A DNA stretch of 64,000 nt from JACDAN01 sp963827705 (GTDB lineage: Bacteria; Actinomycetota; Thermoleophilia; Gaiellales; Gaiellaceae). The translations under genes and the position numbers were made by a program. Location of the stretch: contig CAWHBN010000020.1 in NCBI GenBank assembly GCA_963827705.1, positions 100,438 to 164,437 on the forward strand, in the 5' to 3' direction. Every line of letters starts with the position of its first letter. Positions within the stretch are counted from its first letter, which is position 1. Below, one piece after another: positions 50,937-59,343 of this stretch. The notes beneath the pieces were generated by a model that made no database searches, was not told the origin of the DNA, and worked only from the letters and a program-made list of their open reading frames with translations.

Positions 50937-51010
<74 letters not shown>

Positions 51011-51038
51011 TAGCGCAGGGTACGCAGTCTAGCGGCGC

Positions 51039-51467
51039 CTAGATTGCGGTCAGGCCCAGCTGGCGGAGCAGCGTGACGCCGTCGGAGTAAACGTCCTTCC
51101 GGGCTACGAGGCCGTCTGCGATCGGGATCACGTCCATCCCTCGGTACTCGACGGTCTTGCCGGTCGGCTCGACCTCCATCCCGGCGCGGTTCATCTTCCC
51201 GAGGTGCGTCCCGCGCGCCGTCCACTCTTGGACGACGAGGTCGTCACGGATGTAGCGCCTGCGGGTCTCGAACTCGAGGTCGGGGAAGACGGAGAAGATG
51301 CCCCGGATCGCGTTGCCGATCGCCTCCGGGCCGACGTTGACGTCTCCGGTCGTGTGGTTCTCGAACACCGAGTCGGCGGTGTGCATGTCCACGATCGCGT
51401 CGACGTCGTGGGCGTTCCACGCGGCGTTGTAGCGGTCGATCAGCTCCTCCAGGGCCGTCCCGTCCAT
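51039..51467 (-). CDS. SnoaL-like (NTF2-fold) polyketide-cyclase-type protein
   Basis: 142 residues. LIDRYNAAWNAHDVDAIVDMH, FENHTTGDVNVGPEAIGNAIRGIFSVFPDLEFE and VVQEWTARGTHLGKM form an NTF2-like cone; TVEYRGMDVIPIADGLVARKDVY is the conserved last strand pair. The fold hosts many unrelated activities. ATG at 51467 avoids overlap with the divergent protease. Confidence 0.85.
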   Translation of the reverse strand: MDGTALEELIDRYNAAWNAHDVDAIVDMHTADSVFENHTTGDVNVGPEAIGNAIRGIFSVFPDLEFETRRRYIRDDLVVQEWTARGTHLGKMNRAGMEVEPTGKTVEYRGMDVIPIADGLVARKDVYSDGVTLLRQLGLTAI

Positions 51468-51491
51468 GAGGCTGGCTAGCGTACCCCGCAA

Positions 51492-52610
51492 GTGACCCGC
51501 CTCGACTGGATCATCCTCGCGGTCGTCGCAGGCACGGCGCTCCTCGGGTTATGGCAGGGCCTGACGCTCAGCGTGCTGTCCGCCGCAGGCGTCGTGGTGG
51601 GCGCGCTCCTCGGGGCGAGACTTGCTCCGCACGTGCTCCCGGCCGGCTCGGAGTCGCCCTACACGCCGCTCGTCGCGCTGATCGGTGCCGCCGCCGGCGC
51701 GATCGTGATGGAGCTGATCGCCTCGTCCGTCGGCGTCGCGATCAAACAGCGGCTCCGGGCGAGCCCGCTGCGGCTTGTCGACGCCGTCGGCGGGCTCGCG
51801 TTCGGCATCGTCATTGGCCTCGCCGTGATCTGGATCCTCGCGGCGGTGGCGCTGCAGCTGCCCGGACAGGTGGAGCTCAGGAGGGACGTGCAACGCTCCG
51901 CGGTCGTCCAGGAGCTCAACGAGCTGCTTCCGCCTCGCGAGGTGCTGAACGCCCTCGCGCGGGTGGATCCGTTTCCGTCGATCACCGGGCCGTTGCCTGC
52001 GGTCGATCCGCCGGATCCGCTGGTCGTTCGCGACCCGGAGGTCCGCGCGGCGCTGCCAAGCGTCGTTCGCGTGCTCGGGACGGCGTGCGGCCTCGGGATC
52101 TCCGGTTCCGGCTGGGTCGCCGGTCCCAACATCGTGGTGACCGACGCGCACGTGATCGCCGGCCAGATTGACACGACAGCGGACGGTAGGCCGGCGGTTG
52201 CGGTCGCCTTCGATCGCAGGAACGACATCGCGGTGCTTCGCGTCAAGGGTCTGAACCGTCGGCCGCTCCGGCAGGTCGATGCACCACAAGGGACGCCGGT
52301 CGCGATCGCCGGCTATCCGGCCAACGGCCCGCTCACAGCCACACCGGGGCGTCTTGGTGGGACGGCGACGGTCCTGAGCGAGGACGCGTACGGCAACGGG
52401 CCGGTCACGCGGAGGATCACCAGCTTCCGCGGCCGGGTGCGACGCGGAAACTCCGGCGGCCCGCTGCTCGACGGCGACGGCCGAGTGGCGGGCACCGTCT
52501 TCGCCTCGCGTACCGGCACCAACGCCGGCTACGCCGTCCCGCCCGACCTCGTTCGCAGGGCTCTGGCCGGCACCCGTGGCCGGGTCTCGACGGGACCCTG
52601 CGCTTCCTAG
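51492..52610 (+). CDS. Membrane serine protease, CvpA plus trypsin (MarP-like)
   Basis: 372 residues. Four N-terminal helices form a CvpA-like region (LDWIILAVVAGTALLGLWQG to GGLAFGIVIGLAVIWILA). The trypsin-like domain has catalytic His in VVTDAHVIAG, Asp in FDRRNDIAVLRV and Ser in RRGNSGGPLLDGDG. Cysteines (GTACGLG, TGPCAS) may form the regulatory disulfide known from mycobacterial MarP, which is needed for acid and oxidative stress resistance. GTG start at 51492; the stop overlaps the convergent gene by CTAG. Confidence 0.92.
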   Translation: MTRLDWIILAVVAGTALLGLWQGLTLSVLSAAGVVVGALLGARLAPHVLPAGSESPYTPLVALIGAAAGAIVMELIASSVGVAIKQRLRASPLRLVDAVGGLAFGIVIGLAVIWILAAVALQLPGQVELRRDVQRSAVVQELNELLPPREVLNALARVDPFPSITGPLPAVDPPDPLVVRDPEVRAALPSVVRVLGTACGLGISGSGWVAGPNIVVTDAHVIAGQIDTTADGRPAVAVAFDRRNDIAVLRVKGLNRRPLRQVDAPQGTPVAIAGYPANGPLTATPGRLGGTATVLSEDAYGNGPVTRRITSFRGRVRRGNSGGPLLDGDGRVAGTVFASRTGTNAGYAVPPDLVRRALAGTRGRVSTGPCAS

Positions 52611-54430
52611 GCCGCGTCCGCCAGGAGCTCGAGGATCCCGAGCGGCCGCCGGAAGGGCGCGACGAGGTAGACGCCCTCCGCCCGGCTCCGTGAGGCCTCG
52701 ACGAGCTCGCGCGCGAGCTCCATTCCGACTTTCGGCCCGTCGGGGCCTGCCGCTCGTAGCGCTTCCTGGATGTGATCCGGGACGACGATCCCAGGCACCT
52801 CGTTGTGCAGCCGCAGCGCGAGCGGGTGGCTCCACACCGGGAAGACGCCGACGAGCACGGGGATCGGCGAGGGCTCGCCGAACCGCTCGAAGAACTGGTC
52901 GAGCAGCTCGAGGTCGAAGATGATCTGCGTCATCGCGAAGTCAGCGCCGGCGTCGAGCTTGCGGCGGAATCGCTCGACCTCGACGTCCAGGTCGTCCGCG
53001 GTCGGGTTCACTGCGACGCCCGTGAAGAACGACGTCGCCGCGTCGATGGCACGCCCGTTGAAGTCCTCGCCGCGGTTGAGATGGGAGATCAGCTGGGTGA
53101 GCCCGATGGCGTCCACCTCGTAGACACCGCTCGACCCCGGGTAGTCGCCGACCTCGGGCGGGTCGCCCGTGACGGCGAGGATGTTGCGGATCCCCTCCGC
53201 GTGCGCACCGAGCAGCTGGGACTCGAGCCCGAGCACGGTCGCGTCGCGCGTCGTCAGGTGCGGGATCGTCTCGAGCGCGGTCGAGCGCTCGATCGCCGTC
53301 GAGAGCATCAGCGCGCTCATCCCCGCCCGTGCGGTGGCGTTGTCGTTGATGTCCACGAAAGAGGCGCCGCCGTCCTCGAGGGCGGCCGCGATCTCCAGCA
53401 TCCCGCGGTGGTTGCCGCCGAGCGGCGGATCGAGCTGCACGGAGGTCACCCATTGGCCCTCGCGGAACATGCGCGCCAGGCGCGTGTCCTCGGCCTGTTC
53501 GACGACCGAGAGCGTCACCTCTCGCTCCTGGATCACGAGCGGGGAGGACGCCGCGCGCTCCGCCTTGACGGCCGCGGCGATGGCGCCGATCTCGGTCGGA
53601 GTCGTGCCGCAGCAGCCGCCGATGATCTTCGCTCCGAGGTCGCGCGCGTGCGCCGCGAAGTCGGCGAAGTAGTCCGGCGTCGCGTGCGGGAAGACCACGC
53701 GGCTCCCGGACAGGCTCGCAAGGCCCATGTTCGGCATGGCCGCGAGGGCGAGCTGGCCGTCGGCGTCGTGCATCTCGTTCAGGGCCGTCAGCGCCGCGTG
53801 AACGCCCACGCCGTGATTGGCGCCGACCGCGGCGAGGCCCACTTCCGCAAGCGCCTCGACCGCCTTCCGTGCGGTGACGCCGCCCAGCGTCTCGCCCTGC
53901 TCGTCGAACGTCAGCATGGCCACGACCGGCAGGGACGAGATGCTTTTCACGGCAGCGAGCGCGGTCAGAAGCTCCTCGAGCTCGAAGAAGGTTTCCACGA
54001 GGAACAGGTCAACGCCGCGGGCCTGGAGCGCGCCGGCCTGCTCGGAGAAGATCTCGTGACGCTCGTCCTGTGTCAGCTCGCCGTGGTCGCCGAGCGGGCC
54101 GATCGAGCCGCCGATGTAGATGTCGCGGCCTGCGATCTCCCGCGCCTCGCGCGCAAGCTTCGCGCCGGCGCTGTTGATCCGGCCGACCTCGTCCTCGAGT
54201 CGGTGGGCGGCCAGCTTCCGTCGGTTTGCGCCGAAGGTGTTCGTCTCGATCAGGTCGGCGCCGGCATTGATGAAGCTGACGTGTAGCGAGACCACGGTTT
54301 CGGGCGAGGCAAGGTTCGCTTCCTCGGGGAAGCGCAGGCGCGGGACGGCGCCGGAGATCAGCGTGCCCATGCCTCCGTCGGCCACGACAATTGGGCCGTT
54401 TTGCAGGCGTTTTTCGAACGGTGTCGCCAT
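52607..54430 (-). CDS. Bifunctional homocysteine S-methyltransferase / methylenetetrahydrofolate reductase (YitJ-like)
   Basis: 607 residues. The N-terminal half is a zinc methyltransferase: VVADGGMGTLISG, LIETNTFGANRRKL, and IIGGCCGTTPTEI with the paired zinc cysteines. The C-terminal half is MTHFR: VTSVQLDPPLGGNHRGM, LAVTGDPPEVGDYPGSSGVYE and GADFAMTQIIFDLELLDQF. The enzyme makes methyl-THF and passes the methyl to homocysteine, forming methionine. No SAM or cobalamin riboswitch was recognised upstream; CGGTTGAT direct repeats lie there. Confidence 0.93.
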   Translation of the reverse strand: MATPFEKRLQNGPIVVADGGMGTLISGAVPRLRFPEEANLASPETVVSLHVSFINAGADLIETNTFGANRRKLAAHRLEDEVGRINSAGAKLAREAREIAGRDIYIGGSIGPLGDHGELTQDERHEIFSEQAGALQARGVDLFLVETFFELEELLTALAAVKSISSLPVVAMLTFDEQGETLGGVTARKAVEALAEVGLAAVGANHGVGVHAALTALNEMHDADGQLALAAMPNMGLASLSGSRVVFPHATPDYFADFAAHARDLGAKIIGGCCGTTPTEIGAIAAAVKAERAASSPLVIQEREVTLSVVEQAEDTRLARMFREGQWVTSVQLDPPLGGNHRGMLEIAAALEDGGASFVDINDNATARAGMSALMLSTAIERSTALETIPHLTTRDATVLGLESQLLGAHAEGIRNILAVTGDPPEVGDYPGSSGVYEVDAIGLTQLISHLNRGEDFNGRAIDAATSFFTGVAVNPTADDLDVEVERFRRKLDAGADFAMTQIIFDLELLDQFFERFGEPSPIPVLVGVFPVWSHPLALRLHNEVPGIVVPDHIQEALRAAGPDGPKVGMELARELVEASRSRAEGVYLVAPFRRPLGILELLADAA

Positions 54431-54494
54431 CGAATCCACTCTACGCCGAACCGGGCCAGGCGGTCATCTCGAAGACGTTAGGTGAAGCGCCGTA

Positions 54495-54525
54495 ATCAAC
54501 CGCAAAAAGGGTGATGGATCAACCG
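54495..54525 (-). promoter_or_regulatory. Direct repeats upstream of the YitJ-like gene
   Basis: On the minus strand CGGTTGAT occurs twice (54518-54525 and 54495-54502), 23 bases apart, about 65-95 bases before the ATG at 54430. This fits a dimeric regulator site or overlapping -35 regions; a convincing -10 could not be placed. Confidence 0.35.
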
Positions 54526-54560
54526 ACCCCTCATACCGAGAGTAGGTCTACATCCGATGC

Positions 54561-54653
54561 AGGCCCGATGCGGCGGGGCCTGGTCGGACGACAAACCGAG
54601 AGGCCCGATGCGGCGGGGCCTATCGGACGAGCGGGGCCCGTTGCGGCGGGGCC
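54561..54653 (+). repeat. Three tandem hairpin repeats
   Basis: A 21-base unit with core GGCCCGATGCGGCGGGGCC is identical at 54561-54581 and 54601-54621 (exactly 40 bases apart). A third copy with GTTG for GATG is at about 54635-54653. TCGGACGA follows the first two copies. Each unit can fold, AGGCCC pairing with GGGCCT. Confidence 0.85.
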
Positions 54654-54723
54654 AGCTCGAGACTCAAAGCGGCTCTCTACTCGAGAGAATCAGGCGGGGC
54701 CGGGCGGCGGCCCTACCTGAGCA

Positions 54724-54754
54724 CGAGGAGCCCCTCACGGGGCTCCTCGCTTTT
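54724..54754 (+). terminator. Intrinsic terminator
   Basis: CGAGGAGCCCC pairs perfectly with GGGGCTCCTCG around TCAC and is followed by CTTTT. The T-run is on the + strand only, although the hairpin also ends the opposite SDR gene. Confidence 0.88.
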
Positions 54755-54757
54755 GCC

Positions 54758-55507
54758 CTAGTGGAGCGTCCGGCCCTCCATGCCGCCCGCCACGACGACG
54801 ACTTGGCCGCTGACATGGCCGGAGAGCTCGTCCGAGCTCAGCACGACCACCTGGCGGGCGATGTCCTCGGGCGTCGCGATCTTGCGGAGGGCCATCGTCC
54901 GCGTCACGCGGTCGATCACCTCAGGGTCGTCGACCTCTGGCCGGGCCATCGGCGTCTTCGTCCAGCCCGGGCACACGCAGTTGACCCGCCCGGCCGGGGC
55001 GATCCGCACGATCTCGTTCTTCATGCTCAGGAGGAGCCCGTAGGCGACCGCCGACTTCGCCGCCGCGTAGTCGGCGTGACCCGCCTCCCCGAAGATGCCG
55101 GCCGTCGAAGCGACGAGCACAAGGCTCCCGCGGCCGGTCCGCTCGACCGACCGAAGGAACCCGCGCGACGTGAGAAACGTCGAGGTCAGGTTCTCGCGCA
55201 GCGTCCGCTCCCAGCGCTCGAGCGGCAGCGACCAGACCGGAGCGTCCTCGGCCGGCCAGACTCCGGCGACCGCTGCGCAGACGTCGAGCTCGCCGGCCTC
55301 CTCGAACAGGCGCTCAGCCTCGTCCTCGCGCGTCAGGTCCGCCTGCACGAGCATGACGTCGCCCAGCGCCTCGGCCCGTTCCCGGCCCCGGTGGTAGTGG
55401 GCGACGACCTCGGCGCCCTCCGCGAGGAAGGCCGCCACGCAGGCGGAGCCGATCCCTCCGGAGGCGCCGGTGACCAGGACGCGCTTCCCGCGCAGGCCGG
55501 TTTCCAC
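54758..55507 (-). CDS. Short-chain dehydrogenase/reductase (SDR)
   Basis: 249 residues, classical SDR. Cofactor motif VLVTGASGGIGSACVAAFLAEG, AAVAGVW (NNAG-like position), the catalytic Ser in VLVASTAGIFG and the YxxxK of HADYAAAKSAVAYG are present. VNCVCPGWTKTPMA follows. GTG start at 55507, divergent from dppA by 17 bases. Substrate unknown; 3-oxoacyl reductase-like by overall look. Confidence 0.9.
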   Translation of the reverse strand: METGLRGKRVLVTGASGGIGSACVAAFLAEGAEVVAHYHRGRERAEALGDVMLVQADLTREDEAERLFEEAGELDVCAAVAGVWPAEDAPVWSLPLERWERTLRENLTSTFLTSRGFLRSVERTGRGSLVLVASTAGIFGEAGHADYAAAKSAVAYGLLLSMKNEIVRIAPAGRVNCVCPGWTKTPMARPEVDDPEVIDRVTRTMALRKIATPEDIARQVVVLSSDELSGHVSGQVVVVAGGMEGRTLH

Positions 55508-55524
55508 ACTGTGAAACTACCGCC

Positions 55525-56349
55525 ATGCGCGTTCACATCATCAGCGATATGGAGGGAGTCGCCGGAATCGTCCGCCCCGAGCAGACCCTCGGCGGCCACG
55601 AGATGTACGAGGAGGGCCGCAAGCTCTACACGGAGGAGATCAACGCCGCCGTTCGAGGCGCGAAGGCCGCCGGAGCCAAGGAGATCGTCGTGATGGACCA
55701 CCACGGCGCAGGCAAGGCGTGGAGCTTCAACTCCCTCGTGCACGACCTGCTCGACCCTGCCTGCGAGTACGTCGTCCAGTCCAGCTGGACGCAGTACACG
55801 GAGTTCCTCGAGGGAGGCTGCGACGCGTGTCTCCTCGTCGGCATGCACGCGATGGCCGGAACGCCGGACGGGGTCATGAACCACACCGTGTCGGGCCGCG
55901 AGTGGCACAACCTCCGCTTCAACGGCGTCCTCGTAGGAGAGTCGGCCATCAATGCGGCGATGTGCGGCAACTGGGGCTGTCCCGTCCTTCTCGTCACGGG
56001 AGACGACGCAGCCTGCCGCGAGGCCAAGAAGCTGCTCGGCGAGGGGCTGACCACGGTCGCGGTGAAGAAGGGGCTCGGTTCACGCGCAGCGCGAAACCTC
56101 GCTCCCCAGCTTGCGCGGGAGGTGATCGAGGAGGGCGCCCGGGAAGCGCTGAAGGACCTGAGGGCGGTCGATCCGTACGACCCAGGCCGCCCGGCCGAGA
56201 TCGAGGTCGACTTCGTCGGCACCGGCGAGGTCGACAAGTACCGTGGTCGCACCGGCGTCGAGGTCACCGGCCCGCGCTCGATCGTCGTCCGTGCGGAGGA
56301 TTGGTGGACGGCGTGGCGCAACCTTTTCTTGGAGCCGTCCCTGCCCTGA
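55525..56349 (+). CDS. dppA: M55-family D-aminopeptidase (DppA)
   Basis: 274 residues. RVHIISDMEGVAGIVRPEQ (metal-binding Asp and Glu), VMDHHGAGKAWSFNSLV, LVGMHAMAGTPDGVMNHTVS and FNGVLVGESAINAAM are the family motifs. DppA forms a ring that cleaves D-amino acid dipeptides from the wall. It ends 17 bases before the ECF sigma gene. Confidence 0.93.
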   Translation: MRVHIISDMEGVAGIVRPEQTLGGHEMYEEGRKLYTEEINAAVRGAKAAGAKEIVVMDHHGAGKAWSFNSLVHDLLDPACEYVVQSSWTQYTEFLEGGCDACLLVGMHAMAGTPDGVMNHTVSGREWHNLRFNGVLVGESAINAAMCGNWGCPVLLVTGDDAACREAKKLLGEGLTTVAVKKGLGSRAARNLAPQLAREVIEEGAREALKDLRAVDPYDPGRPAEIEVDFVGTGEVDKYRGRTGVEVTGPRSIVVRAEDWWTAWRNLFLEPSLP

Positions 56350-56366
56350 TCGTAAGCTATGGCTCT

Positions 56367-56939
56367 GTGGATGCCGTTCAGGCGATGGGCTTGCGCGTGG
56401 AGTTGACCGACGCTCAGCTGGTCGCCCGGTGCCGGACGGGCGACGCCGACGCCTGGCGCGAGCTCGTCGACCGCTTCTCCCGCTACGTCTACGCGATCGC
56501 CGTTCAGGGCTTCAAGTTGTCCGAGCACGACGCAGAGGACGTCTTCCAGGAGGTCTTCGCCCGCGCCTACGAGCACCTGCACAAGCTCCGTGACGACGAA
56601 GCGATCCGCCCCTGGCTCGCGCAGCTCACCCGGCGGCTTTGCATCGACCGGTTGAGGGCCGGCTCGATCGAACAGCTCGACGACGACATCGAGATCGCTG
56701 ACGCCGACGACATGATTACGAGGCTGGACGAGTCCCTCGCCGTGCACGAGGCTCTCTCGGCTCTCCCGGACAACTGTCAGGAGATCCTCGATCGCTTCTT
56801 CGCCCGAGACGAGAGCTATCACACGATCGGCGACGCCCTGGCGCTCCCCTCCGGCACGATCGCGAGCCGGATCTCCCGCTGCCTGACCAAATTACGGGTC
56901 GAGATGGAGGGAAGAAACCTGGGCGCTTCCGCGTCTTGA
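56367..56939 (+). CDS. ECF RNA polymerase sigma factor
   Basis: 190 residues. Region 2 is ELVDRFSRYVYAIAVQGFKLSEHDAEDVFQEVFARAYE; region 4 is CQEILDRFFARDESYHTIGDALALPSGTIASRISRCLTKLR. No extra C-terminal domain and no anti-sigma gene with a zinc motif follows. GTG 56367, ATG 56385 and GTG 56397 are all possible starts. It leads a same-direction run of five genes. Confidence 0.88.
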   Translation: MDAVQAMGLRVELTDAQLVARCRTGDADAWRELVDRFSRYVYAIAVQGFKLSEHDAEDVFQEVFARAYEHLHKLRDDEAIRPWLAQLTRRLCIDRLRAGSIEQLDDDIEIADADDMITRLDESLAVHEALSALPDNCQEILDRFFARDESYHTIGDALALPSGTIASRISRCLTKLRVEMEGRNLGASAS

Positions 56940-56954
56940 ACTTTGGTGACGACT

Positions 56955-57206
56955 ATGCCCAGTTACGACGAAGAAAAGCTTGGTGAGATCTTGAGTGCGC
57001 TTCCCCCAGCCCCAGAAAGCTGGGTGAAGGCCGCGCAGGACATCCCGCTCGCCCAGCGGGGGCTCGACGAGATCGTCGAGCGTGCCGACGCCGACGACGA
57101 GTATCGCCGTCGCGTGATCGAGGATCCCGAGGCCGCCCTGGAGGAGGCCGAAGTGGTCGCGCACGCCGAGACGATCGAGATCCTGCGCCGCCGACTCGAC
57201 AAGTAG
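56955..57206 (+). CDS. Small helical protein of the sigma-factor cluster
   Basis: 83 residues. PSYDEEKLGEILSALPPAPESWVKAAQD, GLDEIVERADADDEYRRRVIEDPEAALEEAE and AETIEILRRRLDK are helical and acidic, with no cysteines or membrane helix. Located 15 bases after the sigma gene and 15 before the cyclodeaminase. It could be a soluble modulator of the sigma factor; I know no family for it. Confidence 0.72.
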   Translation: MPSYDEEKLGEILSALPPAPESWVKAAQDIPLAQRGLDEIVERADADDEYRRRVIEDPEAALEEAEVVAHAETIEILRRRLDK

Positions 57207-57221
57207 CGCAGAATCGAGCCC

Positions 57222-57818
57222 GTGGAAGCCACGGGTGACCTTCTTGATCTCTCCCTGCGTGAATTCCTCGAGGCCGTAGCCTCCGAGGATCCGACGCCCG
57301 GCGGCGGGACGGCCGCCGCTCTGGCAGTCGCGATGTCCGCCGGGTTGACCGCGATGGTCGCCCGCGCCTCGGGCGACTGGCCCGAGGCCGGCGCGGCCGT
57401 GGCGCAGGCGGAGCGCCTGCGGAAGCGGATCGCACCGCTTGCGCAGCGGGACGCAGAGGCCTACGAAGAAGCGCTGGTCTCCATGACGCTGCCCGAGCGC
57501 GTGGAGCCCGTCGTCCGCGACATGGCGGTCGGCGCGGCGTTGTGGCGCGCGGCAGAGGTTCCGATGGCGATCGCGGAGGCCGGGGCCGACGCAGCCTGCC
57601 TGGCCTCGCTCGTCGCCGATCGCGGAACGCCGGCGCGCCGCGGGGACGCCGTCGCCGCGGCGCTGCTGGCGGAAGCCGCTACGTGGGCGGCCGCGAGCCT
57701 CGTCAAGGTGAACCTCACGATCGCCGCCGAAGACAAGCGGACGGAGCAGGCCAGGAGGCTGGCCGACACCGCCTCGAGCGCCGCCCGCCAGGCCGTTCAA
57801 ACGCTGGGCGCGGCGTAA
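57222..57818 (+). CDS. Cyclodeaminase/cyclohydrolase (FchA/FTCD_C) family protein
   Basis: 198 residues, all helical. LREFLEAVASEDPTPGGGTAAALAVAMSAGL is the formimino-THF cyclodeaminase signature. The rest follows the family (ALWRAAEVPMAIAEAGADAA to AASLVKVNLTIAAEDKR). It interconverts formimino- or methenyl-THF; the fit with the folate enzyme at 52.6 kb is suggestive only. GTG start. Confidence 0.9.
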   Translation: MEATGDLLDLSLREFLEAVASEDPTPGGGTAAALAVAMSAGLTAMVARASGDWPEAGAAVAQAERLRKRIAPLAQRDAEAYEEALVSMTLPERVEPVVRDMAVGAALWRAAEVPMAIAEAGADAACLASLVADRGTPARRGDAVAAALLAEAATWAAASLVKVNLTIAAEDKRTEQARRLADTASSAARQAVQTLGAA

Positions 57819-57827
57819 CATCGGTCT

Positions 57828-58664
57828 ATGGCCGAGCCGGCACCAGAGCGCCCGCTCCCGGCGTGGAGCCTCCCCGCGGGGACTGCAGAGTCCCTCGCGC
57901 TGCCGACCGAGTGGCCCGGCCGGGTCACGCGTGAGTGGGCGTGGGGCGGGTCGACCGGCAAGGGCGTGAAGGTCTGCATCCTCGACAGCGGGATCGAGGC
58001 CGACCACCCCGACGTCGGAGAGCTCGCGGGCGCCGTCGCCGTCGAGGTGGGGGAGGGTGACGAGATCACGGTCGTCGAGGACGTCGAGGGCGACCTCTGC
58101 GGCCACGGAACGGCCTGCGCCGGGATCGTCCGCTCGATTGCAAAGGACTGTGAGCTCTTCAGCGTCCGTGTCCTCGGCGCCGGGTTCACCGGCAGCGGGA
58201 CGGCGCTCCTCGGCGGCCTTCGCTGGGCCGTGGAGCAGGGCTTCAACGTGATCAACATGAGCCTTTCGACGACGAAGAGCCAGTTCGCCGGTCTGCTCCA
58301 CGAGGTCGCCGACCTCGCGTACTTCCGCCGGACCGTGCTCGTGGCGTCGGCGCACAACATGCCCGTCGAGAGCTACCCGTGGCGCTTCTCGTCCGTGATC
58401 TCGGTGGGCAGCCACGAGGAGCCGGAGGCCCAGACCTTCTACTACAACCCCAGCCCGCCGGTGGAGTTCTTCGCCCGCGGTGTCGACGTCGAGGTCGCGT
58501 GGCTCGGCAAGGCCAGAGCCCGGTCGACCGGGAACAGCTTCGCGACGCCGCACATGAGCGGGATCTGCGCGCTGATCCTCGGCAAGCATCCGGAGCTGAC
58601 GCCGTTCCAGCTGAAGAGCGCGCTCTACCTCACCGCGAACAACGTGGAGGGCCGCGATGAGTGA
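57828..58664 (+). CDS. Subtilase (S8) family protease, apparently cytoplasmic
   Basis: 278 residues without a signal peptide or prodomain. The triad is Asp in VCILDSGIEADHPDV, His in CGHGTACAGIV and Ser in STGNSFATPHMSGICALIL. The oxyanion Asn is probably replaced in LVASAHNMP. The absence of a prodomain fits an intracellular role. It overlaps the GAF gene by eight bases and is preceded by the cyclodeaminase, nine bases away. Confidence 0.9.
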   Translation: MAEPAPERPLPAWSLPAGTAESLALPTEWPGRVTREWAWGGSTGKGVKVCILDSGIEADHPDVGELAGAVAVEVGEGDEITVVEDVEGDLCGHGTACAGIVRSIAKDCELFSVRVLGAGFTGSGTALLGGLRWAVEQGFNVINMSLSTTKSQFAGLLHEVADLAYFRRTVLVASAHNMPVESYPWRFSSVISVGSHEEPEAQTFYYNPSPPVEFFARGVDVEVAWLGKARARSTGNSFATPHMSGICALILGKHPELTPFQLKSALYLTANNVEGRDE

Positions 58665-59298
58665 TGACGACCTGCGCGCAGCGGTCGCCGCGGGGGTGCT
58701 CGCCTCGGAGGACTCGCATCGGGCACTGCTGCAGGCGACCGTCGAGGTTGCGCGCGGGATCTTCTACGCCAAGGCCTCCTCGGTGCTTCTCTACGACGAG
58801 CGGACGGACGAGCTCGTCTTCGAGGCGGTTGCCGGTGAGGGCTCCGACTCGCTGATCGGCGAGCGCTTGCCCTCCAGCACCGGCATCGGCGGCTGGGTGC
58901 TCGTGACGCGGCAGCCGATCGTCCTCGACGACGTCTCGCAGGATCCGCGCTTCGCCGAGGATGCGGCGAAGAAGACGGGGTTTGTCCCGAAGGGTCTGAT
59001 GTGCGTTCCACTGATCCACGGAGAGGAGCCGCTGGGGGTGCTCTACGTGCTCGACCGGCCGCAGCAGTCGCGGTTCTCGCTCGAGGAGATGGAGCTCCTC
59101 GGCCTCTTCGGGCACCAGGCGGCAATCGCGCTCGACCTGCTCCGGAAGGCGCGCCGCGCAAAGGCGGTGCTCGAGGACGCGGACTCTGACTCCGCGCTCC
59201 TCGCTCGGGTCGCGGAGAATCTCGAGGAGCTCGACGGGCAGCGCCGCGCCGCCGGCGTCGACCTGCTCCGCTCGCTCGAGGCCCTCTTCAAACACTGA
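58657..59298 (+). CDS. GAF-domain protein
   Basis: 213 residues. One GAF domain (HRALLQATVEVARGIFYAKASSVLLYDE to LMCVPLIHGEEPLGVLYVLDRP and FGHQAAIALDLLRKARRAKA) is followed by a coiled-coil-like tail. No kinase or cyclase is attached. Eight-base overlap with the protease suggests joint translation, perhaps as a regulatory partner. Confidence 0.88.
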   Translation: MSDDDLRAAVAAGVLASEDSHRALLQATVEVARGIFYAKASSVLLYDERTDELVFEAVAGEGSDSLIGERLPSSTGIGGWVLVTRQPIVLDDVSQDPRFAEDAAKKTGFVPKGLMCVPLIHGEEPLGVLYVLDRPQQSRFSLEEMELLGLFGHQAAIALDLLRKARRAKAVLEDADSDSALLARVAENLEELDGQRRAAGVDLLRSLEALFKH

Positions 59299-59321
59299 GG
59301 CCGGGGTAGGTCCCGGCCTCA
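59296..59321 (+). terminator. Terminator hairpin of the sigma-protease-GAF cluster
   Basis: TGAGGCCGGG pairs perfectly with CCCGGCCTCA around a six-base loop; the left arm begins with the GAF gene's TGA. It also faces the convergent repeat-protein gene. Confidence 0.78.
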
Positions 59322-59343
59322 TTCAACGCGGAAGCTTTTCGGT

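Larger units (their letters stand above)
54540..54755 (+). ncRNA. Candidate noncoding RNA with tandem hairpins, ending in an intrinsic terminator
   Basis: No plausible gene lies on the + strand here, yet a textbook terminator at 54724-54754 with a T-run points to a + transcript. The stretch holds three tandem GGCCCGATGCGGCGGGGCC-type units. A 69-codon frame (54511-54720) exists but is low-complexity Gly/Pro/Arg from the repeat and lacks a ribosome-binding site, so a small RNA is favoured. The start is a guess. Confidence 0.45.

Noticed and set aside
54440..54560. SAM or cobalamin riboswitch before the HMT/MTHFR gene
   Set aside because: No conserved core of either class is visible; only octamer direct repeats were found.
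54561..54653. CRISPR array
   Set aside because: Only three units, the repeats are self-complementary GC hairpins, spacing is 40 then 33 bases with partly shared spacers, and no cas genes exist nearby.
54511..54720. 69-residue small protein in the hairpin-repeat region
   Set aside because: No ribosome-binding site and composition follows the GC repeat; kept only as an alternative to a small RNA.
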